Positions 1 to 8,334 of a DNA stretch of 64,000 nt are shown here, one piece after another. Under the pieces are notes generated by a model that searched no databases, had not been told where the DNA came from, and worked only from the letters and a program-made list of their open reading frames with translations. The translations under genes and the position numbers were made by a program. The stretch lies in the NCBI GenBank assembly GCA_033809515.1, contig JAPXLN010000006.1:24206-88205 (forward strand). Reading direction: 5' to 3'. The first letter of the stretch is position 1; each line of letters begins with the position of its first letter. Source of the stretch: JAPXLN01 sp033809515. Its GTDB lineage: Bacteria; Bacillota; Sulfobacillia; Fermentithermobacillales; Fermentithermobacillaceae.

Positions 1-1457
1 GACAGTTTCCCCTGGGACACAAGGTTTGCGACGTAGAGCACGACGGGCACCTTTACAGTGCTTGCTGCCGGCACCGGAAGGTCTTCATTTATGCCAAAGG
101 TCTTGCCTGAGGTCAGATCCTTGAAGAAGATGCCCCATTGTCCTCCCAGCCCGGAAACGTAGTCCTGGAGCTCGTCTTTTAGTTCAGCATAGCTGGGATT
201 CCAGGGATCCTGGCTTTCGCCTGGGCTTGCGGTTCCACCGGAGCTTCCGCTGCCACCGGAGACACTCATTTTGCTGATGATATCCATGCCTCTGATGCCG
301 TGCAATGACTCGTTTGTGTAGCCTAGCCTTTGCCGGCAAATCCGCCACACTGCGCCTGTTCCGGATTTACCTGAGTACCCTGCGCCCTCTGTTTGGGTAA
401 CCCCCATGTCAACCAGATAGAGGCAGCCGTCAGGTCCGAACTCGGCATCTACGAGCCTGTTGAAGCCGGTGAGGCTGTCGCCTGCAGGAATGTTGGTCTT
501 GTTCTGGGCAAAAACATGGGATGCGCCTGTTTCGGGGTCCAGTCTCAATACCTGGCTTGCGGATCCCTGCTTTGAGGTCATGGAGGTCCACAGGCGGGAG
601 CTCCCATGTTCCAGGGACCCAAAGGTTGTCAGGTAAACGTCGTTGGGAGAACCAAAACGCACAGGCGCAACGTCGCAATGCATTGTGGCATTCTGCGGTA
701 TGGTGGTTATGCGCACGGGAGGAGCGCCTGTGGTGCCGCTGCGGTACCCGGGGGCGATTTCCGGACCGCCCTCAGTCCCTGAAGGTCCCTGGCCCTCTTT
801 GCCCTTGCCCTGCATCACGCCCTGAACCACAATTAGCGCAGGGTCGTCGCCTGATAGGAACCCAAAGGCATACGGGCCGGTCAGCCCTGATACCACAAGG
901 TTCTTTTCAATGCTCTGGCCTGCGGCTGCGGGGTCTATCCGGAATATGGCGCCCTTTGCCGTACCTGTGGCAGGGGCGCCGGTGCCTAGGTAGATCATTC
1001 TGTCGGGGCCGACCTTGACGCTAAGCGGAACCCCGTATTGAGAAGGCGCTTCTACTAGGTCCTGCCTTACTCCGGCGGTGAACGCTGATAGCATGTTCTC
1101 GTGAGCTACGTACATAGTGCCGTCGTGGAACCGGATATCTGCAATGCTTTTCAGCCCGGTAATGACTGAAGCGCTGGTTTCGCTGTCAATGCGCAATACA
1201 CGGCCCGGCGCAGTTTGGTTTGTCCGGGCGACCGAAGCGCTGATGGATGAGGCAGCCTCAGCCACGTACATCCGGCCCATGTCATCCCAGGTGACTGAAG
1301 CCGGCGAAGTGAGACCTGTTACGACAGCTTCAATGTGGTAACCTGCAGGGAGCACCACCGGGTTGGTGCCGGCACGGGCCGGTCGTATGATGAGCGTTGC
1401 AGCAGAAACTATTGCTAAAAGGCCAACGAGAATTCCCCAGAACACTCTCTTTGACAC
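1..1457 (-). CDS. Secreted beta-propeller protein fused to a class A beta-lactamase-like serine hydrolase domain (C-terminus cut by window edge)
   Basis: The minus frame is open without a stop from a GTG at 1457 to base 1, at least 485 codons, so the gene continues outside the window. It begins with a signal peptide (hydrophobic residues about 6-24, then an A-R-A cleavage-type site). Residues about 35-395 resemble NHL or PQQ-sugar-dehydrogenase beta-propellers: an L-P-A-G-Y start, repeated motifs such as G-R-M-Y-V-A-E, G-R-V-L-R-I-D and G-C-L-Y-L-V-D, and a final A-V-W-R-I. A Gly/Ser-rich linker (about 398-420) leads to a second domain whose A-A-S-T-V-K contains an SxxK motif (S466, K469), as in class A beta-lactamases and related D,D-peptidases. 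The later active-site motifs lie off the window. GGGAGG precedes the GTG by 10 bases. It follows degV on the same strand. The function of the fusion is unknown; an envelope role is inferred. Confidence 0.75.
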   Translation of the reverse strand, partial: MSKRVFWGILVGLLAIVSAATLIIRPARAGTNPVVLPAGYHIEAVVTGLTSPASVTWDDMGRMYVAEAASSISASVARTNQTAPGRVLRIDSETSASVITGLKSIADIRFHDGTMYVAHENMLSAFTAGVRQDLVEAPSQYGVPLSVKVGPDRMIYLGTGAPATGTAKGAIFRIDPAAAGQSIEKNLVVSGLTGPYAFGFLSGDDPALIVVQGVMQGKGKEGQGPSGTEGGPEIAPGYRSGTTGAPPVRITTIPQNATMHCDVAPVRFGSPNDVYLTTFGSLEHGSSRLWTSMTSKQGSASQVLRLDPETGASHVFAQNKTNIPAGDSLTGFNRLVDAEFGPDGCLYLVDMGVTQTEGAGYSGKSGTGAVWRICRQRLGYTNESLHGIRGMDIISKMSVSGGSGSSGGTASPGESQDPWNPSYAELKDELQDYVSGLGGQWGIFFKDLTSGKTFGINEDLPVPAASTVKVPVVLYVANLVSQGKL

Positions 1458-1533
1458 GACATAGATTCCTCCCAGGGCAAAGTTCCTGTCGTAAGTATGT
1501 CCCCGGGAGGATCGAAGCAAACGAGCTCCTGAT

Positions 1534-2379
1534 TCACCTGGCTATCGGGTAAAGGACGATTCCGATCATGCCCGGACCGCCGTGAATAGCCAGTGCAGGC
1601 CCAATTTCGCTAATGTGCAGTTCCTTGACATCAATTCGCCGCCTGATGAGCGCGGCAAAGTTTTCAGCTTCTTCCAGGGCGTTGGCATGAACTACGGACA
1701 CGACTGCAGGCAAGTTTCCCACAGCTTCAGCAGCCAGATCGGCAACTTTTGAAAGAGCTCGGGAAAAGGTTCTGACGTGGTCTACGATTTTGACCATGCC
1801 GCCTTTGATCTCGATGACCGGCTTGATTGAAAGCAGTGAGGCCAGTGCTGCTTGTCCTTGACGAACCCTGCCGCTTCGTCGGAGATACTTGAGGGTGGGT
1901 ATTGCGCCGAACATGTGGATCTTTGACCTCAGGGAATCCAATCCGGCCAGGATCTCCTCCTTGTTCAGGCCTGCAGCAGCAGCTCTTGCAGCTTCCATCG
2001 CCAGGAATCCGACCCCCATAGAAGCTGCTTTGGAGTCGTATACTGTAACGTCAACCTCAGGCACAGCTTCTGCAGCTATGGCTGCAGCCTGGCAGGTAGC
2101 GCTTCCGTCAGCCGTAACGTGTATAGAGATGATCTCCTTGACCGTCTTGGACAATGACTTGTAGGCCTCCAGAAACTCGTTAGGGGGTGGGCTCGAGGTG
2201 GTTGGCATGGTTGGGCCGTCGAGTTTCTCATAGAACTCTTCTGTGGAAAGGTCCATTCCGTCTCGATAGGTGGCATCTCCAATCTGTACCCAGATAGGTA
2301 CTACCATTATGCTGTTTTCCTGCTTCATTTTGGCAGTAAGGCCGGAGGCGCTGTCGGTTACCACTGCAAGATTCTTCAT
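1534..2379 (-). CDS. DegV family fatty-acid-binding protein
   Basis: About 281 residues, the usual DegV length. The start V-V-T-D-S-A-S, the T-T-S-S-P-P-P loop near residue 60 (the family normally has T-S-Q-P-S/T-P), and S-G-R-V-R near residue 165 are family hallmarks. DegV/FakB proteins bind a fatty acid and, in characterised cases, present it to the FakA kinase for acyl-phosphate formation in phospholipid synthesis. No fakA-like gene is visible here, so the partner is unknown. An ATG at 2388 is in frame, but AAGGAG sits only one base before it; the ATG at 2379 has better spacing and gives the typical M-K-N-L-A-V-V-T-D start. It is divergent from comEA and upstream of the left-edge fusion gene on the same strand. 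Confidence 0.88.
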   Translation of the reverse strand: MKNLAVVTDSASGLTAKMKQENSIMVVPIWVQIGDATYRDGMDLSTEEFYEKLDGPTMPTTSSPPPNEFLEAYKSLSKTVKEIISIHVTADGSATCQAAAIAAEAVPEVDVTVYDSKAASMGVGFLAMEAARAAAAGLNKEEILAGLDSLRSKIHMFGAIPTLKYLRRSGRVRQGQAALASLLSIKPVIEIKGGMVKIVDHVRTFSRALSKVADLAAEAVGNLPAVVSVVHANALEEAENFAALIRRRIDVKELHISEIGPALAIHGGPGMIGIVLYPIAR

Positions 2380-2425
2380 GTGCACCATGCTCCTTTGCGG
2401 GGGTCAAGGAAGCGTTTTCAGATCC

Positions 2426-2455
2426 AGTATATACCTGTCAGGAGCTCAATGCCAA
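2426..2455 (-). promoter_or_regulatory. Candidate sigma-A promoter for degV
   Basis: On the minus strand TTGGCA (2455-2450) is followed after 18 bases by TATACT (2431-2426), about 50 bases before the degV start. The match is moderate; the assignment is inferred from sequence alone. Confidence 0.4.
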
Positions 2456-2541
2456 GCATTGCCGGGGACTTGCATTGGGAAAATAAGCCTGTGGAACCGG
2501 CGAGTATTGCCAATTTATGGGGGTTGTGGTAGGCTGTTGTC

Positions 2542-3189
2542 ATGCTACGAAGGATGGATTTGGCAGTATATGCACTCACGGCGATCCTGCTGGTTATCAC
2601 CGCCAGCCTCTGGTGGGTGGGTATGCGCCCGGTAGGAAGGGTGGAACCGGAGGCGGTAGCTATGGCGCGTCCAAATGGTCCGGATGGTCCGGATGTGAAC
2701 GAGCAGTCCGGAACCCATGGGTCAGCCACAGACCAAACCGGGTCGGCACAGGAGCGTATAATCGTAGTCCACATTGCGGGAGCGGTAAAGACTCCGGGAG
2801 TCTACCACATAAAAGAGGGGCAAAGGTTGTACCAGGCTCTGGAACTGGCTGAGCCTCTTGAAGACGCCGATCTTGATGCACTGAACCTGGCGGGCATTCT
2901 CAGAGATTCAGAGAAGGTATACGTGCCCAAAAAGGGCCAAGTAGGTTCAGGCAACACGGATGGAGGCTCCGGAACCCGGCCTCAGGAACTCAGGTTTCCC
3001 ATTGATATCAACTCTGCAACAGCCCAGGAGCTTGATTTGCTTCCCGGCATTGGCCCTGTCCTTGCAGATGCCATTGTGCGGTACCGGACTGACAACGGGC
3101 CCTTCAGACGGCCGGAGGACATCAAGAACGTTCCGGGAATAGGTGAAAAGACGTACCAGAAGTTTGCAGGGCTTATTGTGGCCCGGTGA
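2542..3189 (+). CDS. comEA: ComEA-family DNA-binding competence protein
   Basis: A 215-residue protein with one N-terminal membrane segment (about residues 6-27), a low-complexity Gly/Pro linker, a SLBB-type domain (about 72-130; H-I-A-G-A-V-K-T-P-G-V-Y) and a C-terminal tandem helix-hairpin-helix (about 155-213; I-N-S-A-T-A-Q-E-L, L-P-G-I-G-P and V-P-G-I-G-E). This is the canonical ComEA architecture: a membrane-anchored receptor that binds double-stranded DNA outside the cell and delivers it to the ComEC channel. comEC lies 5 kb downstream, separated by groESL and a transporter pair, whereas the two are usually adjacent. The start has no strong ribosome binding site; ATG 2554 is an alternative. 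Confidence 0.9.
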   Translation: MLRRMDLAVYALTAILLVITASLWWVGMRPVGRVEPEAVAMARPNGPDGPDVNEQSGTHGSATDQTGSAQERIIVVHIAGAVKTPGVYHIKEGQRLYQALELAEPLEDADLDALNLAGILRDSEKVYVPKKGQVGSGNTDGGSGTRPQELRFPIDINSATAQELDLLPGIGPVLADAIVRYRTDNGPFRRPEDIKNVPGIGEKTYQKFAGLIVAR

Positions 3190-3255
3190 ACGGTGTGCAA
3201 ACTCAAGGCACTCCCTTGCTATGTCCTGTCAGTCGCATGAAGAATGCCCAAAGAG

Positions 3256-3285
3256 TTGACAACAGGCTTCTGGACTATCTATAAT
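3256..3285 (+). promoter_or_regulatory. Sigma-A promoter of groES-groEL
   Basis: Perfect consensus hexamers TTGACA (3256-3261) and TATAAT (3280-3285) separated by 18 bases. The CIRCE operator begins 9 bases downstream, so HrcA would sit over the transcription start. Confidence 0.9.
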
Positions 3286-3294
3286 ATCCCTCGG

Positions 3295-3321
3295 TTAGCA
3301 CTCACAACCCGTGAGTGCTAA
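3295..3321. promoter_or_regulatory. CIRCE operator (HrcA binding site) of groES-groEL
   Basis: Perfect inverted repeat TTAGCACTC-N9-GAGTGCTAA, identical to the CIRCE consensus. HrcA, encoded at 21275-22300, is the repressor that binds this element. Confidence 0.97.
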
Positions 3322-3365
3322 CAACAGGGGTTACCTGTACAACTTTACATAAGGGGGGTTTTCTC

Positions 3366-3656
3366 TTGGCACTGAAGCCACTGGCCGACCGCGTGGTAGT
3401 GAAGCCGGTTCAAGCGGAGGAAAAGACTAAGGGGGGAATCGTCCTTCCGGATACCGCTAAGGATAAGCCGCAAGAAGGGGAAGTGATTGCGGTTGGACCC
3501 GGTCGTATCCTGGATGACGGGACCAGGCTTGCTCCTGAAGTCAAGGTGGGCGACAGGGTTATCTACTCCAAGTACAGCGGTACCGAGGTCAAAATTGAAG
3601 GCGAGGAGCACCTCGTTGTTCGCGAGAGCGACATTCTTGCCATCAAGACACAGTAG
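3366..3656 (+). CDS. groES: Co-chaperonin GroES (Cpn10)
   Basis: A 96-residue protein of standard GroES length. It has the L-K-P-L-A-D-R-V-V-V-K start, a mobile loop with G-G-I-V-L-P (residues about 24-30) and the K-Y-S-G-T-E-V region. It caps GroEL and closes the folding chamber in the cytosol. The TTG at 3366 is chosen because AAGGGGGG lies at the right distance before it and it gives the family N-terminus; the longer frame back to 3315 would overlap the CIRCE element. groEL starts 65 bases downstream, and both are expected to be repressed by HrcA. Confidence 0.97.
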   Translation: MALKPLADRVVVKPVQAEEKTKGGIVLPDTAKDKPQEGEVIAVGPGRILDDGTRLAPEVKVGDRVIYSKYSGTEVKIEGEEHLVVRESDILAIKTQ

Positions 3657-3721
3657 CGAGATTCAGCAGGAAAGGCTAGGCATGCGAGAACGATTCTACT
3701 TCTTAGGAGGGATCTGAAGAA

Positions 3722-5353
3722 GTGCCCGCAAAGATGATTGCGTACGATGCGGAGGCGCGCAAGGCCCTTGAAGCAGGGGTCAACGCCGTAGCTAACGCTG
3801 TCAAAGTGACACTGGGGCCAAAGGGACGCAACGTTGTCCTGGACAGGAAGTTTGGTTCCCCCATAATCACAAAAGACGGCGTTACAGTTGCTAAAGAGAT
3901 CGAACTGTCGGATCCGTATGAGAACATGGGAGCTCAGCTGTGCCGCGAAGTAGCTGCCAAGACCAACGATGTGGCCGGCGACGGCACGACAACAGCTACA
4001 GTGCTGGCACAGGCTATAGTAAGAGAAGGTCTGAAGAACGTTGCGGCCGGGGCCAACCCCATCTTCATCAAGAGGGGCATCGATAAGGCCGTCGCTTTGG
4101 CAGTTGAAGAGATGAAGAAGCACGCAACGACCATTGAAGGCAAAGAAGACATAGCTCACGTCGCAGCTAACGCAGGAAACGACAAAGAAATCGGTATCCT
4201 CATTGCCGATGCCATGGACAAAGTAGGTAAGGACGGCGTGATTACCGTTGAGGAATCCAAGGGCACCCTTACCACCGTGGAAGTCGTGGAAGGAATGGAA
4301 TTCGATCGTGGATACATCTCAGCCTACTTCGTCACTAACACTGAGGCAATGGAAGCTGAACTTGAGAATCCTCTCATCCTTATCTATGAGAAGAAGATCA
4401 CCGCTGTGGCTGACATCCTTCCGCTTCTTGAGAAGGTTGCCAGGGCAGGAAGGCCCTTGCTGATCATCTCCGAGGACATCGAGGGAGAAGCCCTTGCCAC
4501 CTTGGTGGTGAACAAGATCAGAGGGACCCTGCAGGTCTGCGCCGTCAAGGCGCCTGGATTCGGCGACAGACGCAAGGCTATGCTCGGCGACATTGCAGCT
4601 CTCACCGGAGGCCAGTTCCTGTCGGAAGACATCGGAGTCAAGCTTGAGAACGTGGATCTTCATATGCTGGGAGAAGCGTCAACGGTCCGCGTGGCCAAGG
4701 AAAAGACCACCATCATCGAAGGCAAAGGCAGCAAGCAGGATATTGAAGGACGCATTAACCAGATTCGCAGGGAACTCGATGAAACCGATTCCGACTATGA
4801 TCGCGAGAAACTTCAGGAGCGCCTTGCCAAACTTGCCGGCGGCGTAGCGGTGATCAAGGTCGGTGCCGCCTCGGAGACCGAACTCAAGGAAAAGAAGCAC
4901 CGCTTTGAAGATGCCCTTGCGGCAACCAGAGCGGCAGTTGAAGAAGGCGTGGTACCCGGCGGAGGCACCCTTTACATCAACGTTCAGCACGTGCTTGACA
5001 AGATTGACACGTCTGAAACCAACGGCGACGAGAGAGTCGGGGCCGCCATTGTGAAGAGGGCTCTTGAGGAGCCTCTCCGGCAGATTGCCAACAACGCCGG
5101 TCTCGAAGGTTCCGTGATTGTCGAGAAGGTAAAGGAGTCAGGAAAGCATGGCTGGGGCCTTGAGGCGATTTCCGGCGAGCTTACAGACCTTGCCAAGGCC
5201 GGAATTCTCGATCCTTTGAAGGTTGTACGGTCAGCCCTGGAGAACGCTGCCTCAGTAGCTTCCATGGTCCTCACCACTGAGGCCCTTATTGCAGAGCAGC
5301 CTGAGAAGGAAAAGACTCCTCCGTACCCGCCTACGCCTGACATGGACTACTAG
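3722..5353 (+). CDS. groEL: Chaperonin GroEL (Cpn60, Group I)
   Basis: A 543-residue ATP-dependent tetradecameric chaperonin. Visible family motifs are L-G-P-K-G-R-N-V (31-38), the nucleotide-binding G-D-G-T-T-T (86-91), A-A-V-E-E-G-V-V-P-G-G-G near 400-415, and the D-P-L-K-V-V-R segment near the C-terminus. Start is GTG with AGGAGGGATC upstream. The tail is unusual: GroEL normally ends in a run of G-G-M repeats inside the cavity, whereas this ends P-P-Y-P-P-T-P-D-M-D-Y. A second, distantly related chaperonin is encoded at 22365-23948. Confidence 0.97.
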   Translation: MPAKMIAYDAEARKALEAGVNAVANAVKVTLGPKGRNVVLDRKFGSPIITKDGVTVAKEIELSDPYENMGAQLCREVAAKTNDVAGDGTTTATVLAQAIVREGLKNVAAGANPIFIKRGIDKAVALAVEEMKKHATTIEGKEDIAHVAANAGNDKEIGILIADAMDKVGKDGVITVEESKGTLTTVEVVEGMEFDRGYISAYFVTNTEAMEAELENPLILIYEKKITAVADILPLLEKVARAGRPLLIISEDIEGEALATLVVNKIRGTLQVCAVKAPGFGDRRKAMLGDIAALTGGQFLSEDIGVKLENVDLHMLGEASTVRVAKEKTTIIEGKGSKQDIEGRINQIRRELDETDSDYDREKLQERLAKLAGGVAVIKVGAASETELKEKKHRFEDALAATRAAVEEGVVPGGGTLYINVQHVLDKIDTSETNGDERVGAAIVKRALEEPLRQIANNAGLEGSVIVEKVKESGKHGWGLEAISGELTDLAKAGILDPLKVVRSALENAASVASMVLTTEALIAEQPEKEKTPPYPPTPDMDY

Positions 5354-5411
5354 TTCGCAGTGCCAGAGGGCCAGGGCGCCCTTTCGGCGCGACGGACTGC
5401 AAGCAAGATTC

Positions 5412-5440
5412 CCCCGGGGGCGAAAGCTCCCGGGGATCCT
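5412..5440 (+). terminator. Candidate rho-independent terminator after groEL
   Basis: A 10-bp stem (5412-5421 with 5426-5435, one G-T pair) closes on a GAAA tetraloop and is followed by a weak T-rich stretch. It lies between groEL and the adaptor gene. Confidence 0.6.
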
Positions 5441-5530
5441 TATTTTATGGAACAAAAACCCGTGCCCTTCGTCTATGGGATCTGGGGATCGGACGGGGTA
5501 ACGTTCATAGACTGGGGGAGGCGGAGGCTC

Positions 5531-7087
5531 ATGAAGCGAGTTCCGGTCAGATGGATAGTGGTTGGCGCTGTGGTGCTTGCCATTGCAGGTCTGGGGTACT
5601 GGGGAATTAGGGCCATGTCTGCAGGCGAAGAGGGCCAGTTGGTCATGGCTTTGAAGCCTGTGACCAGGGGAGATATCGAGGTTATGGTCCGTGGATGGGG
5701 CCAGCTTCAAGCTACTGAAGAAAGGGATGTACTTGCAGGCGCGTCCGGCGTGATCCAGTCGGTCTTGTTTCGACCTGATGAGCCTGTGCAAAAGGGACAG
5801 GTGCTGGCCACCATTGATGCTGGGTCTCTTTCGGTTACGCTTAAGCAAAAGGAAATTGCCCTTGAAGCAGAAAGGATCAAACTTGCACGAGCTTTTGGCG
5901 TTTCACCGGCTCAAGTAGCCAGTGTTCAGCCTGAGGCAGCCCTTGTCTTAAGGAGTCCCAGCGCCGGCAAGGTGATCAATTTGTCGGTGGAAACCGGTTC
6001 TGCAGTGACAGGTCCGGTGTGCAAGGTAGTTGACGACTCATCTCTGTTGATCAAGATTCAGCTTTCCAAGACGTTTTTCGACCAGACAGAACTGGGGACC
6101 AAGACCACATTTCTTCCCACAAGGTTTGCCGGGGAGAATCCGGGCAAGGTAGTGCGCAAGGATCCCACACCTATCAGCGGGTCTGATACATACTACTATG
6201 AAGTGTGGATCGAAATGAAGAATCCCGGGCTTCTCAAAGTCGGTGATGACGGGATACTGATGATCCATGGCTCCGGAGGGGACATACAGCAAAAGACAAG
6301 CATTACCGCTGTTGGGGCTGAGGAAACCGTGACAGCGTCGTTTGCGGGTAAGGTCAAGCAGGTCTTCGTGAGAGAGGGCATGGTTGTCAAGGCAGGGGAC
6401 CCTCTTTTAGAGTTTGAAGCAGGAGAGGCCCTCCTAAACGCCATGACAGCTCAGCTGGAATTCAGGAGGCTTTCCCTGGAGGTGGAAGATCTCCGGTCCC
6501 AGATGCAGAACCTGGAGATCCTTGCGCCAATCGATGGAGTAGCCTGGGGCGTATACGTCACCGTAGGGCAGACGGTGTCTAAGGGCGCTCAGATCACGCG
6601 CATATGCAACTACACTCAGATGAACCTTTCCCTGCGAGTGGATGAGATAGACATTCCGAAACTAGAGGTGGGCCAGGAAGCGCAAGCTTTGATCTGGGGA
6701 CGTGAAGGCCGCCAATCAGTCCCGGCAGTCTTATCCCGGTTAGGAAGCAAGGGAGACCCTCAGGATGGGTTGGCAGGATTCAGCGTTACTCTGTCCATTG
6801 ATAACCCCGGATTCCTGCGGCCGGGCATGGGGGCCGAGGCTGAGATATACGTTTCCAAGAAGGAGAACGTGCTTCTGTGTCCCGTTGAAGCAGTGTACAA
6901 AGAGGAAGACAAGTGGTTTGTCGATATGAAAGACGGCAAGGACAGAAAGCCGGTGGAAGTCCGGATTGGCCTCATGAACGATCGGTTTGCTGAGATACTG
7001 GAGGGGATTTCTGAAGGTCAGGAAGTTGTTGTAGGCATGAGCAAGCAGCCTTCAGATCCGGGAGGCGGGACAATCATGCCTTTCTAG
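5531..7087 (+). CDS. HlyD/MacA-type periplasmic adaptor (membrane fusion) protein
   Basis: About 518 residues: an N-terminal membrane anchor (about 8-27), then lipoyl-type hairpin halves and beta-barrel segments typical of membrane fusion proteins. Two lipoyl-like modules are visible, one starting near A-G-A-S-G-V-I-Q-S-V (about 72) and one near A-S-F-A-G-K-V-K-Q-V (about 268), each followed by V-x-x-G-x-x-L; single-module adaptors are shorter. The C-terminal R-P-G-M-G-A-E-A-E-I-Y-V region is the adaptor beta-barrel. Start ATG 5531 follows GGGGGAGGCGGAGG; the frame is open further upstream but that part overlaps the groEL terminator. It precedes the permease by 30 bases. The substrate cannot be read from sequence. 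Confidence 0.85.
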   Translation: MKRVPVRWIVVGAVVLAIAGLGYWGIRAMSAGEEGQLVMALKPVTRGDIEVMVRGWGQLQATEERDVLAGASGVIQSVLFRPDEPVQKGQVLATIDAGSLSVTLKQKEIALEAERIKLARAFGVSPAQVASVQPEAALVLRSPSAGKVINLSVETGSAVTGPVCKVVDDSSLLIKIQLSKTFFDQTELGTKTTFLPTRFAGENPGKVVRKDPTPISGSDTYYYEVWIEMKNPGLLKVGDDGILMIHGSGGDIQQKTSITAVGAEETVTASFAGKVKQVFVREGMVVKAGDPLLEFEAGEALLNAMTAQLEFRRLSLEVEDLRSQMQNLEILAPIDGVAWGVYVTVGQTVSKGAQITRICNYTQMNLSLRVDEIDIPKLEVGQEAQALIWGREGRQSVPAVLSRLGSKGDPQDGLAGFSVTLSIDNPGFLRPGMGAEAEIYVSKKENVLLCPVEAVYKEEDKWFVDMKDGKDRKPVEVRIGLMNDRFAEILEGISEGQEVVVGMSKQPSDPGGGTIMPF

Positions 7088-7117
7088 AGACGCTGGGGCC
7101 GGAGGAGGGACGACAGA

Positions 7118-8278
7118 TTGCAGTTACATGACCTGATTGCGATTTCCATGAGGGGGCTTACCGGTAACAAGATGCGCTCAGCCTTGACTATGCTGGGCGT
7201 CATCATCGGTGTTGCTTCGGTGATTTCGCTTGTATCGGTAGGGGAAGGGGCCAAGCAGGACGTCATAGCTAACTTCGAGAGCATAGGGACTAACATGCTG
7301 AAGTTGTACATGCAAAGGTGGGACGTGCGCCTTACCCTGGAGCAGGTGGTCGAACTCAGAGACAGGGTGCCCGACATGCAGCTGGCCATGCCCATGACAT
7401 ACTGGTGGGCGCCGGTTACATATGAAGGGAAGGAACGCCACTTCGAGGCACAGGGAGTAACCGAGGTGTTCCCTGTAATAAGGGATCATCCGTTGTACCA
7501 GGGAAGGTTCTTCACCGCCGTTGAGAACGAGATATCCAGACCGGTTGCGGTTCTGGGCTGGCAGGTGGTGCAGGAGCTCTTTGCAGGACGTAACCCTGTG
7601 GGCAAAACAATCTACCTTAACCAGCGTCCTTTTGAGGTCATCGGGGTTCTCGAGGAGAAGGGGCAGTACCTGGGAGAAGGCGTAGACCGCATAATATTCG
7701 TACCCCTGTCGGTGGCCCAAAGAGGTCGGGGCACCAACAGAGTGGACATAGTCTACATGAAGGCCAGAAGCAAAGACACAGTTCCTGTAGTGCAGGTGAG
7801 CGTAGAAAGGATATTCGAGTCAAGATACGGTCCTGAATCTGTCCAAGTCTGGACTCAGCAGTCTATGCTGGACCAGCTGCAGCAGTCAAACCGCACCATG
7901 ACTCTCATGCTGGGTGCCATAGCCGGCGTATCGCTGCTGGTAGGCGGTATCGGCGTCATGAACATAATGCTGGTGTCCGTTGCCGAGCGTACCCGGGAGA
8001 TCGGGCTCAGAATGGCCGTAGGCGCCAAACGGCACCAGGTGGCGCTGCAGTTTCTCATAGAGTCGGCTCTTTTGTGTTCCTTCGGAGGCCTAATCGGTGT
8101 AGCTGCAGGGCTGGGAGGTTCCCGTCTTGTATCCAAACTGGGACCAAAGACTGTCATATCTCCTGTCTCTGTGTTCATAGCTTTTGGCTTTGCGGTGCTC
8201 GTAGGGTTCCTGTTTGGCGTGTACCCTGCTGTAAGAGCTTCACGCCTTGCCCCTGTAGATGCCTTAAGAAGCGAATAG
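7118..8278 (+). CDS. MacB/FtsX-family ABC transporter permease
   Basis: A 386-residue permease: N-terminal segment S-M-R-G-L-T-G-N-K-M-R-S-A-L-T-M-L-G-V-I-I-G (first membrane helix), an extracytoplasmic MacB core domain (about 45-265), then three C-terminal membrane helices with the FtsX signature R-T-R-E-I-G-L-R-M-A-V-G-A near 295. It starts at TTG 7118 after GGAGGAGGGA. It pairs with the upstream adaptor as in MacAB-like systems, but no ATP-binding subunit is encoded before or after it. Predicted role: the membrane part of an export or envelope-remodelling ABC system; substrate unknown. Confidence 0.9.
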   Translation: MQLHDLIAISMRGLTGNKMRSALTMLGVIIGVASVISLVSVGEGAKQDVIANFESIGTNMLKLYMQRWDVRLTLEQVVELRDRVPDMQLAMPMTYWWAPVTYEGKERHFEAQGVTEVFPVIRDHPLYQGRFFTAVENEISRPVAVLGWQVVQELFAGRNPVGKTIYLNQRPFEVIGVLEEKGQYLGEGVDRIIFVPLSVAQRGRGTNRVDIVYMKARSKDTVPVVQVSVERIFESRYGPESVQVWTQQSMLDQLQQSNRTMTLMLGAIAGVSLLVGGIGVMNIMLVSVAERTREIGLRMAVGAKRHQVALQFLIESALLCSFGGLIGVAAGLGGSRLVSKLGPKTVISPVSVFIAFGFAVLVGFLFGVYPAVRASRLAPVDALRSE

Positions 8279-8291
8279 GAAGGATTCTTCG

Positions 8292-8334
8292 GCGGTGCCA
8301 TAGAAGCACTATATTATGGCACCGCTGTTATTAT
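8292..8334 (+). terminator. Rho-independent terminator after the permease gene, overlapping the comEC start
   Basis: A perfect 10-bp inverted repeat, GCGGTGCCAT (8292-8301) and ATGGCACCGC (8316-8325), with a 14-base loop and a T-rich tail. The 3' arm contains the ATG taken as the comEC start. Confidence 0.75.

Noticed and set aside
521..1018. 165-codon plus-strand frame
   Set aside because: It is antisense to the left-edge fusion gene, which has signal peptide and domain motifs; the plus frame has no protein character.
3563..4159. 198-codon minus frame across groES-groEL
   Set aside because: Antisense to unmistakable GroES and GroEL coding sequence.
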